From positions 1-6,810 of the forward strand of contig DJCX01000124.1 of the NCBI GenBank assembly GCA_002430755.1: a stretch of 6,810 nucleotides of DNA. The letters are read 5' to 3'. The position numbers and the translations under genes were made by a program. The first letter of the stretch is position 1, and the number at the start of each line of letters is the position of its first letter. Below, one piece after another: positions 1 through 6,810 of the stretch. The DNA comes from Flavobacteriales bacterium UBA5939. Lineage in GTDB: Bacteria > Bacteroidota > Bacteroidia > Flavobacteriales > Schleiferiaceae. Under the pieces are notes generated by a model. That model was not told the DNA's origin, made no database searches, and saw nothing but the letters and a program-made list of their open reading frames with translations.

Positions 1-489
1 CCCTTTGTTTTTGTGGGTGTAAGCAACGAAGAAACTTTCGATAGATACAAAACGGCAAGAACAAATACTGCGGGATTAGACTATCTACAAGATGAATTTC
101 CAGCATACGATTTCAAAGGTTTTGAACTCCTGAAGAGCGATGCAGATCCTCGTAAGGGCTCTTTGCATTTAGATTGTGCCTTCCAACCTTTGGGCGATGC
201 ACTATTGCTCGCGCCTCATCTTTTCAAGAATGCGGCGGATGTGATGTGGATTGAATCCCATTTCGGCACTGATAATATTTTCTACTGCACCGATGATGAA
301 GCCTATGATCTTCATACAAACGTGTTTAGCATTGGTCCGAAGGAAGTGATGATTAGCGCTTCAGCGGTTAGATTGAAGAATTGGCTAGAAGAAAGAGGCT
401 ATACGGTCCATGCAATTACTTACAATGAAGTTGTTAAGATGGGCGGATTGTTGCGTTGTAGTACCATGCCATTAGAACGCGAGGAATAA
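1..489 (+). CDS. Amidinotransferase / arginine deiminase-like hydrolase (pentein fold), 5' truncated
   Basis: This is the C-terminal 162 residues of a guanidino-group-modifying enzyme (amidinotransferase / DDAH / arginine deiminase superfamily). The frame is open from base 1, so the GTG at 13 is an internal Val, not a start; roughly the first half of a usual ~300-residue protein is missing. Counting from base 1, the catalytic His-Asp pair is seen in HLDCAFQPLGDALLLAP (His56, Asp58). The nucleophilic Cys is in GGLLRCSTMPLERE near the C-terminus (Cys153, codon 457-459). This His...Cys arrangement with a Gly-rich stretch before the Cys is the family's active site. Substrate-specifying residues lie mostly in the missing half, so arginine deiminase, dimethylarginine hydrolase and amidinotransferase cannot be told apart. 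Its stop overlaps the start of a citrulline hydrolase gene, which makes arginine or a methylated or substituted arginine a reasonable substrate (inference). Superfamily assignment is secure; the exact reaction is not. Confidence 0.85.
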   Translation, partial: PFVFVGVSNEETFDRYKTARTNTAGLDYLQDEFPAYDFKGFELLKSDADPRKGSLHLDCAFQPLGDALLLAPHLFKNAADVMWIESHFGTDNIFYCTDDEAYDLHTNVFSIGPKEVMISASAVRLKNWLEERGYTVHAITYNEVVKMGGLLRCSTMPLEREE

Positions 490-491
490 TG
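487..491 (+). promoter_or_regulatory. TAATG stop/start overlap (probable translational coupling)
   Basis: The TAA stop of the truncated pentein enzyme (487-489) shares its last A with the ATG of the ctlX-type gene (489-491). Such an overlap usually lets a terminating ribosome restart on the next gene, keeping the two products in proportion. The overlap is seen directly; the coupling is inferred. Confidence 0.6.
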
Positions 492-1430
492 ACGAAGAAC
501 GCTACAAATACCCTTCTGATGGTTCGTCCTATTCGCTTCGGGATGAACGCTCAAACTGCGGTAGATAATTTTTACCAGCAGCAGGATGCTGCTACAGATG
601 CAGCTTTAGACAACGCCAAGGCACAGGCCGAATTTGATGCCTTTGTCACCAAGCTTCGTGCTGCAGGAGTTGAAGTATTGGTCGTTCAAGACGACGAGCA
701 GCCGCATACTCCCGACAGCATCTTTCCAAACAACTGGATCAGTATGCACGAGGATGGCTGTGTAGTGCTTTATCCAATGAAGGCTGAGAATAGGAGGTTA
801 GAGCGCCGCTCGGATATTAAAGAAGTACTAACTAAAGCGGATTTTGTTATCGGAGAGGTCTTAGATATTTCCGATCCAGAAGAGCACGGTACCTTCTTGG
901 AAGGAACGGGTTGTATCATTTTTGACCACGACCAAAAAATCGCCTACATGGCGCGCAGTCAGCGTGCTGACGAGCATTTGTTTGAAGAAATTTGTGGTCG
1001 ATTTGAGTACCAGCCCGTAGTATTTAGTGCTTTCCAAGACACTCCAGAAGGCCGTCAGCCTATCTACCATACCAATGTGCTCATGTGTATGACGGATAGA
1101 TACGCGGTCCTTTGCCTAGATGCCATAGATGACCTGGCAGAACGCACGATGATCACCGATACGATCAGGAAGAGTGGAAAAGAAGTGATCGAGATCTCAG
1201 AAGCTCAGAAACACCAGTTTGGAGGAAATATGCTGTTGGTGAAGGGTGACGGAGACGCCTTACATTTGGTAATGAGCACAAGTGCATTTAATTGCCTCAC
1301 TAATGCACAGAAAGCACAAATAGAGGGGTACCATAAGATTCTTCACTCAGACCTTACAACCATAGAAACTCTTGGCGGGGGAAGTGCAAGATGCATGCTC
1401 GCTGAAATATATTTGCCAAAACAACCGTAG
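489..1430 (+). CDS. ctlX: Citrulline hydrolase CtlX-type (arginine deiminase-related protein)
   Basis: This 313-residue cytosolic enzyme is of the pentein superfamily. It resembles the CtlX / citrulline ureidase group, which hydrolyses L-citrulline to L-ornithine, ammonia and CO2. Visible motifs, in order: NTLLMVRPIRFGMN at the N-terminus (residues 7-20), DSIFPNNW (76-83), LEGTG (137-141), YHTN with the likely catalytic His194, GGNML (245-249), and the nucleophile Cys302 in GGGSARCM near the C-terminus. The length is complete for the family and no key residue is missing. The start is the ATG in TAATG, overlapping the previous stop by one base; the N-terminus then begins just ahead of the conserved strand, as expected. 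A GAGGA lies at 481-485, but only 3 nt from the ATG, too close for a normal ribosome site, so re-initiation after the upstream gene is more likely. It is only distantly similar to its neighbour, so this is not a recent duplication. An alternative is activity on another ureido or guanidino compound. Confidence 0.85.
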   Translation: MTKNATNTLLMVRPIRFGMNAQTAVDNFYQQQDAATDAALDNAKAQAEFDAFVTKLRAAGVEVLVVQDDEQPHTPDSIFPNNWISMHEDGCVVLYPMKAENRRLERRSDIKEVLTKADFVIGEVLDISDPEEHGTFLEGTGCIIFDHDQKIAYMARSQRADEHLFEEICGRFEYQPVVFSAFQDTPEGRQPIYHTNVLMCMTDRYAVLCLDAIDDLAERTMITDTIRKSGKEVIEISEAQKHQFGGNMLLVKGDGDALHLVMSTSAFNCLTNAQKAQIEGYHKILHSDLTTIETLGGGSARCMLAEIYLPKQP

Positions 1431-1433
1431 CTC

Positions 1434-3188
1434 ATGAGCTTAGAACAAAACATAGGGTCAGTAATTCAAGAATTGTACGGGGTAGAAGCCTCGGTAGAAT
1501 TGCAAGAAACCAGAAAGGAATTTGAAGGCGACCTCACATTGGTCGTTTTTCCTTTTGTAAGAGCCGCAAAAAAAGCACCAGAAATGGTGGCCAATGAGAT
1601 TGGAGAAAAGCTCTTAGAATCAGGTGCTGTTACTGCATTTAATGTGGTGAAAGGATTCTTGAATTTGAGTTTAGATAGAGGTAGTTATATTTCTGAATTT
1701 GAGTCGTTTGTTAGCACAGGAAGTTTAGGGCTTCCAGCACCTGCGAGCAAGGGTAAATACATCGTTGAATACAGCTCTCCTAACACCAACAAACCGTTGC
1801 ACTTAGGCCATATTAGAAACAATCTTTTGGGGTATTCTGTGAGCCAAATATTAAAGGCGAACGGCGTGGATGTTGTGAAGGTTCAAATCATAAATGATCG
1901 AGGGATCCACATCTGTAAGTCGATGCTGGCTTGGCAAGAGTATGGGAAAGGTGAGACTCCTGATAGCAGTGGACTCAAAGGTGATCATCTTGTAGGTAAA
2001 TACTATGTAAAGTTCGATCAGGTGTACAAGGCAGAAATTAAGGAATTGGTTGCTGGCGGTATGTCTGAAGAATTGGCCAAAAAGCAAGCCCCATCGCTTC
2101 TAAAAGCACAAGAAATGCTGCTAAAATGGGAGCAGGGCGATGAGAGCGTAGTTAGTTTGTGGAAAACGATGAACGGTTGGGTATACGACGGTTTTAATAC
2201 CACCTACATAAAACTCGGGGTCGATTTTGACAAGAATTACTACGAAAGCAACACCTACGTTCTCGGTAAGGATGATGTGATGAAAGGCCTTGAAAAAGGG
2301 GTGTTCTATCAGAAAGAAGACGGTTCTGTATGGATTGATCTTGAAGATGAAGGATTGGACCACAAGCTTGTTCTTCGAAGCGACGGTACTTCTGTGTACA
2401 TGACGCAAGACATCGGAACCGCTATTCAACGATTTGCGGACTTTGACGCTGAGGGCATGACCTACGTAGTGGGCAATGAGCAAGATTACCACTTCAAGGT
2501 ATTGTTCATCATCTTAAAGCGTTTAGGCTACAGCTGGGCAGATAAGCTTCATCATTTGAGCTACGGAATGGTTGATTTGCCAACGGGTAAAATGAAATCC
2601 CGCGAGGGAACCGTTGTCGATGCAGACGATCTTATTGATAGTATGGTGGCAGATGCAGCTTCCATTTCTATGGAGCTGGGCAAACTTGATGGTCTCAGTG
2701 AGGATGAGCAAATGCAGTTATTCACTACCCTAGGATTGGGCGCTTTGAAATACTTTATCCTCAAGGTTGATCCGAAGAAGCGTATGTTGTTTAATCCGGC
2801 CGATAGTATTGATTTCAATGGACACACCGGTCCATTCATACAGTACACATATGCTCGTATTCAGAGTTTACAGCGCAAAGCAGATGGTGCATATAACGAA
2901 TCTTGGTCGGATATCACTCCAAACGAAGATGAAGTGACTTTGATCAAGGCCATCTTAGATTTTCCAGAAACAGTGAATAAGGCTGCGGCGAATTTGAGTC
3001 CAGCGGTTTTAGCGAATTACACGTACGAGCTTGTGAAGAAGTACAACGGCTTCTATCAAAACAACAGCATCCTCCGTGCAGAGAATGATAAAACCATCAC
3101 CTTCCGTTTGGCGTTAAGTAGAGCAGTCGGAGAGGTAGTTAAAGAATCCATGAATTGCTTGGGTATCCAAGTACCGAATAGAATGTAA
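1434..3188 (+). CDS. argS: Arginyl-tRNA synthetase (class I)
   Basis: It charges tRNA-Arg with arginine using ATP in the cytosol. The 584 residues cover all ArgRS domains. The N-terminal Add-1 domain (about 1-105) contains GDLTLVVFPFVRAAKK. The Rossmann catalytic core starts at YIVEYSSPNTNKPLHLGHIRNN, with the HIGH signature as HLGH (123-126). GDHLVGKYYVKF (183-194) and YVVGNEQDYHFKVLF (344-358) are further core blocks. The KMSKS-type loop is GKMKSREGTVVDADDL (385-400); ArgRS often departs from the canonical lysines here. The C-terminal DALR anticodon-binding domain (about 466-584) holds YTYARIQSLQ and ends in PNRM, like the usual ArgRS terminus. The start ATG lies 3 nt after the ctlX-type stop, has no Shine-Dalgarno sequence, and gives the expected N-terminus. 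The gene sits between arginine/citrulline enzymes and pepD in one tight series. No truncation or frameshift is seen. Confidence 0.98.
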   Translation: MSLEQNIGSVIQELYGVEASVELQETRKEFEGDLTLVVFPFVRAAKKAPEMVANEIGEKLLESGAVTAFNVVKGFLNLSLDRGSYISEFESFVSTGSLGLPAPASKGKYIVEYSSPNTNKPLHLGHIRNNLLGYSVSQILKANGVDVVKVQIINDRGIHICKSMLAWQEYGKGETPDSSGLKGDHLVGKYYVKFDQVYKAEIKELVAGGMSEELAKKQAPSLLKAQEMLLKWEQGDESVVSLWKTMNGWVYDGFNTTYIKLGVDFDKNYYESNTYVLGKDDVMKGLEKGVFYQKEDGSVWIDLEDEGLDHKLVLRSDGTSVYMTQDIGTAIQRFADFDAEGMTYVVGNEQDYHFKVLFIILKRLGYSWADKLHHLSYGMVDLPTGKMKSREGTVVDADDLIDSMVADAASISMELGKLDGLSEDEQMQLFTTLGLGALKYFILKVDPKKRMLFNPADSIDFNGHTGPFIQYTYARIQSLQRKADGAYNESWSDITPNEDEVTLIKAILDFPETVNKAAANLSPAVLANYTYELVKKYNGFYQNNSILRAENDKTITFRLALSRAVGEVVKESMNCLGIQVPNRM

Positions 3189-3189
3189 T

Positions 3190-4647
3190 ATGAGTAGTGA
3201 AGTAAGAGGCCTTGAGCCACGTTCCGTTTGGAACCATTTTGCAGATTTGAACGCCGTGCCGCGTCCTTCCAAAAAGGAAGAGCGTGTTATCCAGTTCATG
3301 GTCGATTTTGGCAATTCTTTGGGCTTACCCACTGAAGTAGATCACATTGGTAATGTATTCATCCGTAAGCCGGCTACTTCGGGTATGGAAGATCGTACTC
3401 CTGTGGTACTCCAAGCACACCTTGATATGGTCCACCAAAAAAACAACGACACAGACTTTGACTTCGATACTCAAGGCATTGACATGTATGTTGATGGTGA
3501 TTGGGTTAAAGCACGTGGAACAACCTTAGGTGCAGACAACGGTATGGGCGTAGCTTATATCATGGCCATATTGAGTTCTACAGATATTCCACATCCAGCC
3601 ATTGACGCGTTGTTTACTATTGATGAGGAGACGGGTATGACGGGTGCTCTTGAGCTCAAAGGCGGTATGCTGAATGGGAAGATTCTCTTGAACATTGATA
3701 CTGAGGACGACGATGAACTAACCATCGGTTGTGCGGGAGGTATCGATATCAATGCAACTCGTAAGGTGAACATGGAGCCTTCTCCTGAAGATGCTACTGC
3801 CTTCGAGATTGTAGTTCGTGGATTGAGCGGAGGACACAGTGGTATGGATATCCATAAGGGTCTTGGGAATGCGAACAAGTTGATGAATAGAGTACTTGAC
3901 CGTCTTGGAGAGTCTGTTCGTTTAGCCTCTTTAGACGGTGGCGGTCTTCGCAATGCAATACCTCGTGAGAGTGTAGCGGTTGTAGTGGTTCCAAATGCCG
4001 AAATAGATGCTTTTGAGAACACCTTGGGCGAGCTTAGTGCTGAGCTAATTGCCGAACATGGTACAACGGACCCGAATCTTGAATTGGCTTGGGAAGAAAT
4101 AGATGACCCACTAGAGGTCGTTAGTGAGGAATTCCAAAGTGCTTTAATTACTGCGTTGTACGCCAACCCAAATGGTATTTACCGCATGTCGCCAGATATT
4201 GAGGGATTGGTCCAGACCTCGAACAACACGGCGCGTGTTCTTATGAAGGACGGCGAGCTAACCATCCTTTGTTTGACGCGTAGTTCAGTGGAGAGTGAGA
4301 AGATGGACTTAGCACGTGCCATTGCACGAAACTTTGAGGCCATTGGCTGTACTGTCGAGTGTACGGGGTCTTACCCAGGTTGGACGCCTAATCCAATGAG
4401 CGCCATTTTAACAACCATGACGAATTTGTACCGCAAGCTCTTTGACGGAGAGCCACGCGTAAATGCCTGTCATGCCGGTTTAGAGTGTGGAATTTTGGGA
4501 ACCAATTACCCTGAAATGGAGTTGATTTCTTTTGGACCAAACATTCGCGGTGCGCATAGTCCAGACGAAAAAACACAGATTTCATCCGTGAAAAAGAGCT
4601 GGGAGTTTTTCCTAGCAACATTAGAAAACATTCCAAACGTAGACTGA
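3190..4647 (+). CDS. pepD: Aminoacyl-histidine dipeptidase / cytosolic non-specific dipeptidase (M20 family)
   Basis: This is a di-zinc dipeptidase that splits a broad range of dipeptides, including aminoacyl-histidine types, into free amino acids in the cytosol. The 485 residues equal the length I recall for E. coli PepD. The zinc and catalytic residues appear in the expected order: His77 and Asp79 in AHLDMVHQ, bridging Asp116 in GADNGMG, Glu146 (general base) and Glu147 in DEETGMTGA, Asp170 in LNIDTED, and His456 in RGAHSPDE. The dimerisation/lid domain is inserted in the middle (about 185-395) and carries GLSGGHSGMDIHKGLGNANKLM, with the usual conserved His216. The start ATG is one base after the argS stop; the sequence then runs LEPRSVWNHFADLNAVPRPSKKEERV, the typical PepD opening. 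There is no Shine-Dalgarno sequence. Its role is probably peptide recycling to feed the amino acid pool, which suits a neighbour of argS, though the link is only by position. Confidence 0.97.
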   Translation: MSSEVRGLEPRSVWNHFADLNAVPRPSKKEERVIQFMVDFGNSLGLPTEVDHIGNVFIRKPATSGMEDRTPVVLQAHLDMVHQKNNDTDFDFDTQGIDMYVDGDWVKARGTTLGADNGMGVAYIMAILSSTDIPHPAIDALFTIDEETGMTGALELKGGMLNGKILLNIDTEDDDELTIGCAGGIDINATRKVNMEPSPEDATAFEIVVRGLSGGHSGMDIHKGLGNANKLMNRVLDRLGESVRLASLDGGGLRNAIPRESVAVVVVPNAEIDAFENTLGELSAELIAEHGTTDPNLELAWEEIDDPLEVVSEEFQSALITALYANPNGIYRMSPDIEGLVQTSNNTARVLMKDGELTILCLTRSSVESEKMDLARAIARNFEAIGCTVECTGSYPGWTPNPMSAILTTMTNLYRKLFDGEPRVNACHAGLECGILGTNYPEMELISFGPNIRGAHSPDEKTQISSVKKSWEFFLATLENIPNVD

Positions 4648-4648
4648 T

Positions 4649-5980
4649 ATGTTTGACAATTTAAGTGACCGTCTAGAAGGCGCGTTTAAGGTATTACAAG
4701 GGAATCATAAGATTACCGAACTCAATATTGCGGACAGCGTAAAGCAGATTCGTCGTGCGCTGGTTGAAGCAGATGTTAGTTTTAAAATTGCCAAGCAATT
4801 TACCAATGATGTAAAAGCGAAAGCGATAGGCTCCGGTGTACTCACAGCAGTGAAGCCGGGTCAAGCTATGGTGAAAATCGTCCGAGACGAGATGGCCGAG
4901 CTGATGGGCGGACAAGCTGAGGGCCTAAATTTGACGGGTAAGCCAGCGGTAATCTTAATGGCCGGTCTGCAAGGATCGGGTAAGACTACCCACAGTGCAA
5001 AATTGGCCAACTACCTAAAAAACAAGAAAACGAAGAAGCCGCTACTAGTTGCTTGTGATGTTTATCGTCCAGCAGCTATAAATCAGCTTCACGTACTAGG
5101 GGAGCAGTTGGGCATCGAGGTTTTCTCAGAAGAGGGCAATCAAGACCCAGTGAGCATCGCTAAAAATGCCTTGACTCATGCTAAAAGCAATGGTCACAAC
5201 GTAGTGATCGTGGATACTGCCGGTCGTTTGGCGGTGGACGAGGAGATGATGGCTGAGATTGGCAATATTCACAAGGCTATTGCTCCATCAGAGACCTTGT
5301 TCGTGGTTGATTCTATGACGGGTCAAGATGCCGTGAATACTGCGAAAGCCTTTAACGAGGTGCTGAATTTTAACGGTGTTATCTTAACGAAATTAGACGG
5401 TGATACCCGTGGTGGTGCGGCATTGACCATCAAAAGCGTTGTAAATAAACCCATCAAATTCATTGGTACGGGAGAAAAAATGGAGGCGTTAGATGTGTTC
5501 CATCCTGACCGCATGGCAGACCGTATTCTCGGCATGGGTGATGTTGTTTCCCTTGTAGAGCGCGCTCAAGAACAGTTTGACGAGCAAGAGGCTCGTAAGA
5601 TGAGCAAGAAAATCGCCACCGATTCTTTTGGTTTCGACGATTTCATGAATCAGATTCAGCAAATCAAGAAAATGGGGAATATGAAGGACCTCATGGGTAT
5701 GATTCCAGGTATGGGCAAAGCCATGAAAGACATTGATATTGATGACGATGCGTTCAAGCACATTGAAGCGATGATCAACAGCATGACTTTAGCAGAACGT
5801 CAGCAGCCGGATATCATCAACGGTTCTCGCAGAAAGCGCATTGCTATGGGTTCGGGGCGTACAGTCCAAGACGTGAATAACCTGCTTAAGCAGTTTGGCG
5901 ATATGCGTAAAATGATGAAAATGATGCAAAGCGGCGGAGGACGTCGTGGAATGATGAACATGATGCGCGGTATGCGCTAA
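4649..5980 (+). CDS. ffh: Signal recognition particle protein Ffh (SRP54 GTPase)
   Basis: Ffh binds the 4.5S/SRP RNA and signal sequences of nascent membrane and secreted proteins, then docks with FtsY at the membrane. The 443 residues show the full N-G-M layout. The N domain (about 1-95) opens with MFDNLSDRLEGAFKVLQG. The G domain carries the P-loop GLQGSGKTT (106-114), DVYRPAA (137-143), DTAGR (189-193) and TKLDGDTRGGAAL (247-259). The M domain (about 328-443) holds SRRKRIAMGSGRTVQDVNNLLKQF (393-416), the RNA-binding helix-turn-helix region, and a Met-rich tail for signal peptides. The P-loop is followed by His115-Ser-Ala117-Lys where most relatives, as I recall, have a small or aromatic residue and then Ser-Gly-Lys. 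The start ATG is one base after the pepD stop and matches the conserved MFDNLS opening. An Ffh-FolD neighbourhood is, from memory, common in Bacteroidota. Confidence 0.98.
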   Translation: MFDNLSDRLEGAFKVLQGNHKITELNIADSVKQIRRALVEADVSFKIAKQFTNDVKAKAIGSGVLTAVKPGQAMVKIVRDEMAELMGGQAEGLNLTGKPAVILMAGLQGSGKTTHSAKLANYLKNKKTKKPLLVACDVYRPAAINQLHVLGEQLGIEVFSEEGNQDPVSIAKNALTHAKSNGHNVVIVDTAGRLAVDEEMMAEIGNIHKAIAPSETLFVVDSMTGQDAVNTAKAFNEVLNFNGVILTKLDGDTRGGAALTIKSVVNKPIKFIGTGEKMEALDVFHPDRMADRILGMGDVVSLVERAQEQFDEQEARKMSKKIATDSFGFDDFMNQIQQIKKMGNMKDLMGMIPGMGKAMKDIDIDDDAFKHIEAMINSMTLAERQQPDIINGSRRKRIAMGSGRTVQDVNNLLKQFGDMRKMMKMMQSGGGRRGMMNMMRGMR

Positions 5981-5991
5981 AGACATAAACT

Positions 5992-6810
5992 ATGGTAGTT
6001 TTAGACGGAAAAGCAACATCGGCACAGATTCGAGCAGAATTGGCCGAAAAAGTAAAAGGACTCAAAGCAGAAGGGAAGAAAGTCCCGCACTTAGCCGCCA
6101 TCTTAGTAGGTGAGGACGGTGCTTCTCGTACGTATGTGAATGCGAAAGTTCGCGATTGTGAAGAGGTTGGTTTTGGTTCAACACTGATTAAGCTACCTGC
6201 AGAAACTACGGAGGCTGAGTTGTTAAAAGCCATTAATAAGCTCAATAACGACGAGGATATCGATGGATATATCGTTCAGTTGCCGCTGCCAAAGCATATT
6301 GATGAAACTAAGGTGCTGTTGGCCGTAGATCCGAAAAAAGACGTAGACGGATTCCACCCGGAAAACGTTGGTAAAATGACGCTAAACCTTCCAACTTACA
6401 TCCCTGCTACGCCGCAGGGTATTGTTGAGATCCTTCGCAGATACAAAGTTCCGACCGAAGGAAAAGACTGCGTAGTCATTGGTCGCAGCCACATTGTAGG
6501 TTCTCCTATGTCTATTCTCCTAAGTCAGCATAATTACCCGGGTAACTGTACTGTCACGCTTTGTCATTCAAGAACTAAGAATCTAAAAGAGGTTTGCCAA
6601 AAGGCTGATATCATCGTTGCAGCTTTGGGGCGTCCAGGATTTGTGACTGAAGATATGGTCAAGGAGGGGGCTTGTGTTATTGATGTGGGTATTACCCGTG
6701 TAGATGACCCTTCGAAGAAAAGCGGTTTCAGATTATTAGGTGATGTGGATTATGACGCCGTAGCGCCTAAGTGTAGCTTCATTACTCCTGTTCCAGGTGG
6801 TGTAGGTCCA
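5992..6810 (+). CDS. folD: Bifunctional methylenetetrahydrofolate dehydrogenase / methenyltetrahydrofolate cyclohydrolase, 3' truncated
   Basis: FolD interconverts 5,10-methylene-THF, 5,10-methenyl-THF and 10-formyl-THF using NAD(P)+, supplying one-carbon units for purines and formyl-Met-tRNA in the cytosol. The 273 residues visible are nearly complete; the frame is open to the window end, stopping at TPVPGGVGP, where relatives continue for about 20 more residues. Catalytic Tyr48 and Lys52 are in ASRTYVNAK. The folate-site motif is VQLPLPKHID (95-104), with Asp119 in KDVDGFHP. The segment usually written PCTP is PATP here (138-141), which I recall as frequent in Bacteroidota. The nucleotide-binding loop is GRSHIVGSP (164-172), followed by CHSRT (191-195). 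The start is the ATG 11 nt after the ffh stop, preceded by an A-rich stretch without a Shine-Dalgarno sequence; MVVLDGKATSAQI matches family openings. Whether NAD or NADP is preferred cannot be read from this. Confidence 0.97.
   Translation, partial: MVVLDGKATSAQIRAELAEKVKGLKAEGKKVPHLAAILVGEDGASRTYVNAKVRDCEEVGFGSTLIKLPAETTEAELLKAINKLNNDEDIDGYIVQLPLPKHIDETKVLLAVDPKKDVDGFHPENVGKMTLNLPTYIPATPQGIVEILRRYKVPTEGKDCVVIGRSHIVGSPMSILLSQHNYPGNCTVTLCHSRTKNLKEVCQKADIIVAALGRPGFVTEDMVKEGACVIDVGITRVDDPSKKSGFRLLGDVDYDAVAPKCSFITPVPGGVGP

Larger units (their letters stand above)
1..6810 (+). other. Compact co-directional gene series (probable operon)
   Basis: Six consecutive + strand genes are joined by a 1-nt overlap (489) and gaps of 3, 1, 1 and 11 nt. 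There is no room for a promoter or a hairpin terminator at any junction, and I see none. One transcript covering ctlX, argS, pepD, ffh and folD is therefore likely, with its ends outside the window. Promoters inside coding sequence cannot be excluded by eye. The starts of argS, pepD, ffh and folD lack purine-rich Shine-Dalgarno motifs, as is usual in Bacteroidota. Confidence 0.7.

Noticed and set aside
13..15. GTG as the start of the first gene
   Set aside because: The frame is open to base 1 with residues (PFVFVGVSNEET) that continue the enzyme fold, and the protein would lack half of the pentein domain if it began here.
791..800. Shine-Dalgarno-like taggaggtta inside the ctlX-type gene
   Set aside because: No start codon of a plausible gene follows at the right distance, and Bacteroidota use such sites little. 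It encodes ordinary residues of the enzyme (around NRRLE).
2121..2492. Open frame of 123 codons on the - strand inside argS
   Set aside because: It is antisense to the conserved ArgRS catalytic core and has no recognisable domain.
3555..4166. Long open frame of 203 codons on the - strand inside pepD
   Set aside because: It lies fully antisense to a well-recognised gene with all zinc ligands intact. Its translation is Ser/Pro-rich with no recognisable domain, as expected from the complement of the pepD reading frame.
5686..5977. Repeated ATG-rich stretches at the end of ffh, resembling a short repeat
   Set aside because: They encode the Met-rich signal-peptide-binding M domain; the repetition is at the amino acid level and expected for the family.
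5789..5986. His-rich open frame on the - strand at the end of ffh
   Set aside because: The His residues are the complement (CAT) of the many Met codons (ATG) in the Ffh M domain, so this is a shadow and not a metal-binding protein.
5886..6245. Open frame of 119 codons on the - strand across the ffh-folD junction
   Set aside because: It overlaps two confident genes on the other strand and shows no domain or plausible start signal.

Overview
The window looks like a piece of a Bacteroidota chromosome, probably Flavobacteriia or a close relative. The protein signatures (ArgRS with a KMKSREG loop, FolD with PATP, Ffh followed directly by FolD) fit that group. So do the moderate base composition (G+C in the forties by eye) and the near absence of Shine-Dalgarno motifs before the starts. 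This placement rests on recalled family features and gene order, not on a search.

All six genes are on the + strand and fill the window with almost no intergenic DNA. They are: the C-terminal half of a guanidino-group-modifying (pentein-fold) enzyme, cut by the window start (1-489); a CtlX-type citrulline hydrolase (489-1430); arginyl-tRNA synthetase argS (1434-3188); the M20-family dipeptidase pepD (3190-4647); the signal recognition particle GTPase ffh (4649-5980); and folD, cut by the window end (5992-6810). The junctions are a 1-nt overlap and gaps of 3, 1, 1 and 11 nt, so the genes are very likely one transcript. Its promoter and terminator must lie outside the window. I saw no RNA gene, mobile element, CRISPR array, repeat or terminator.

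The first three genes share an arginine theme. The truncated enzyme could remove the guanidino nitrogen of arginine or a derivative, CtlX would take citrulline to ornithine, and ArgRS uses arginine for translation. PepD releases free amino acids from dipeptides, Ffh targets nascent membrane and secreted proteins, and FolD supplies one-carbon folates. The second half is therefore a housekeeping series around translation and growth.

I do not see an undescribed system. The most interesting point is the pair of diverged pentein enzymes fused by start/stop overlap and placed directly before argS.
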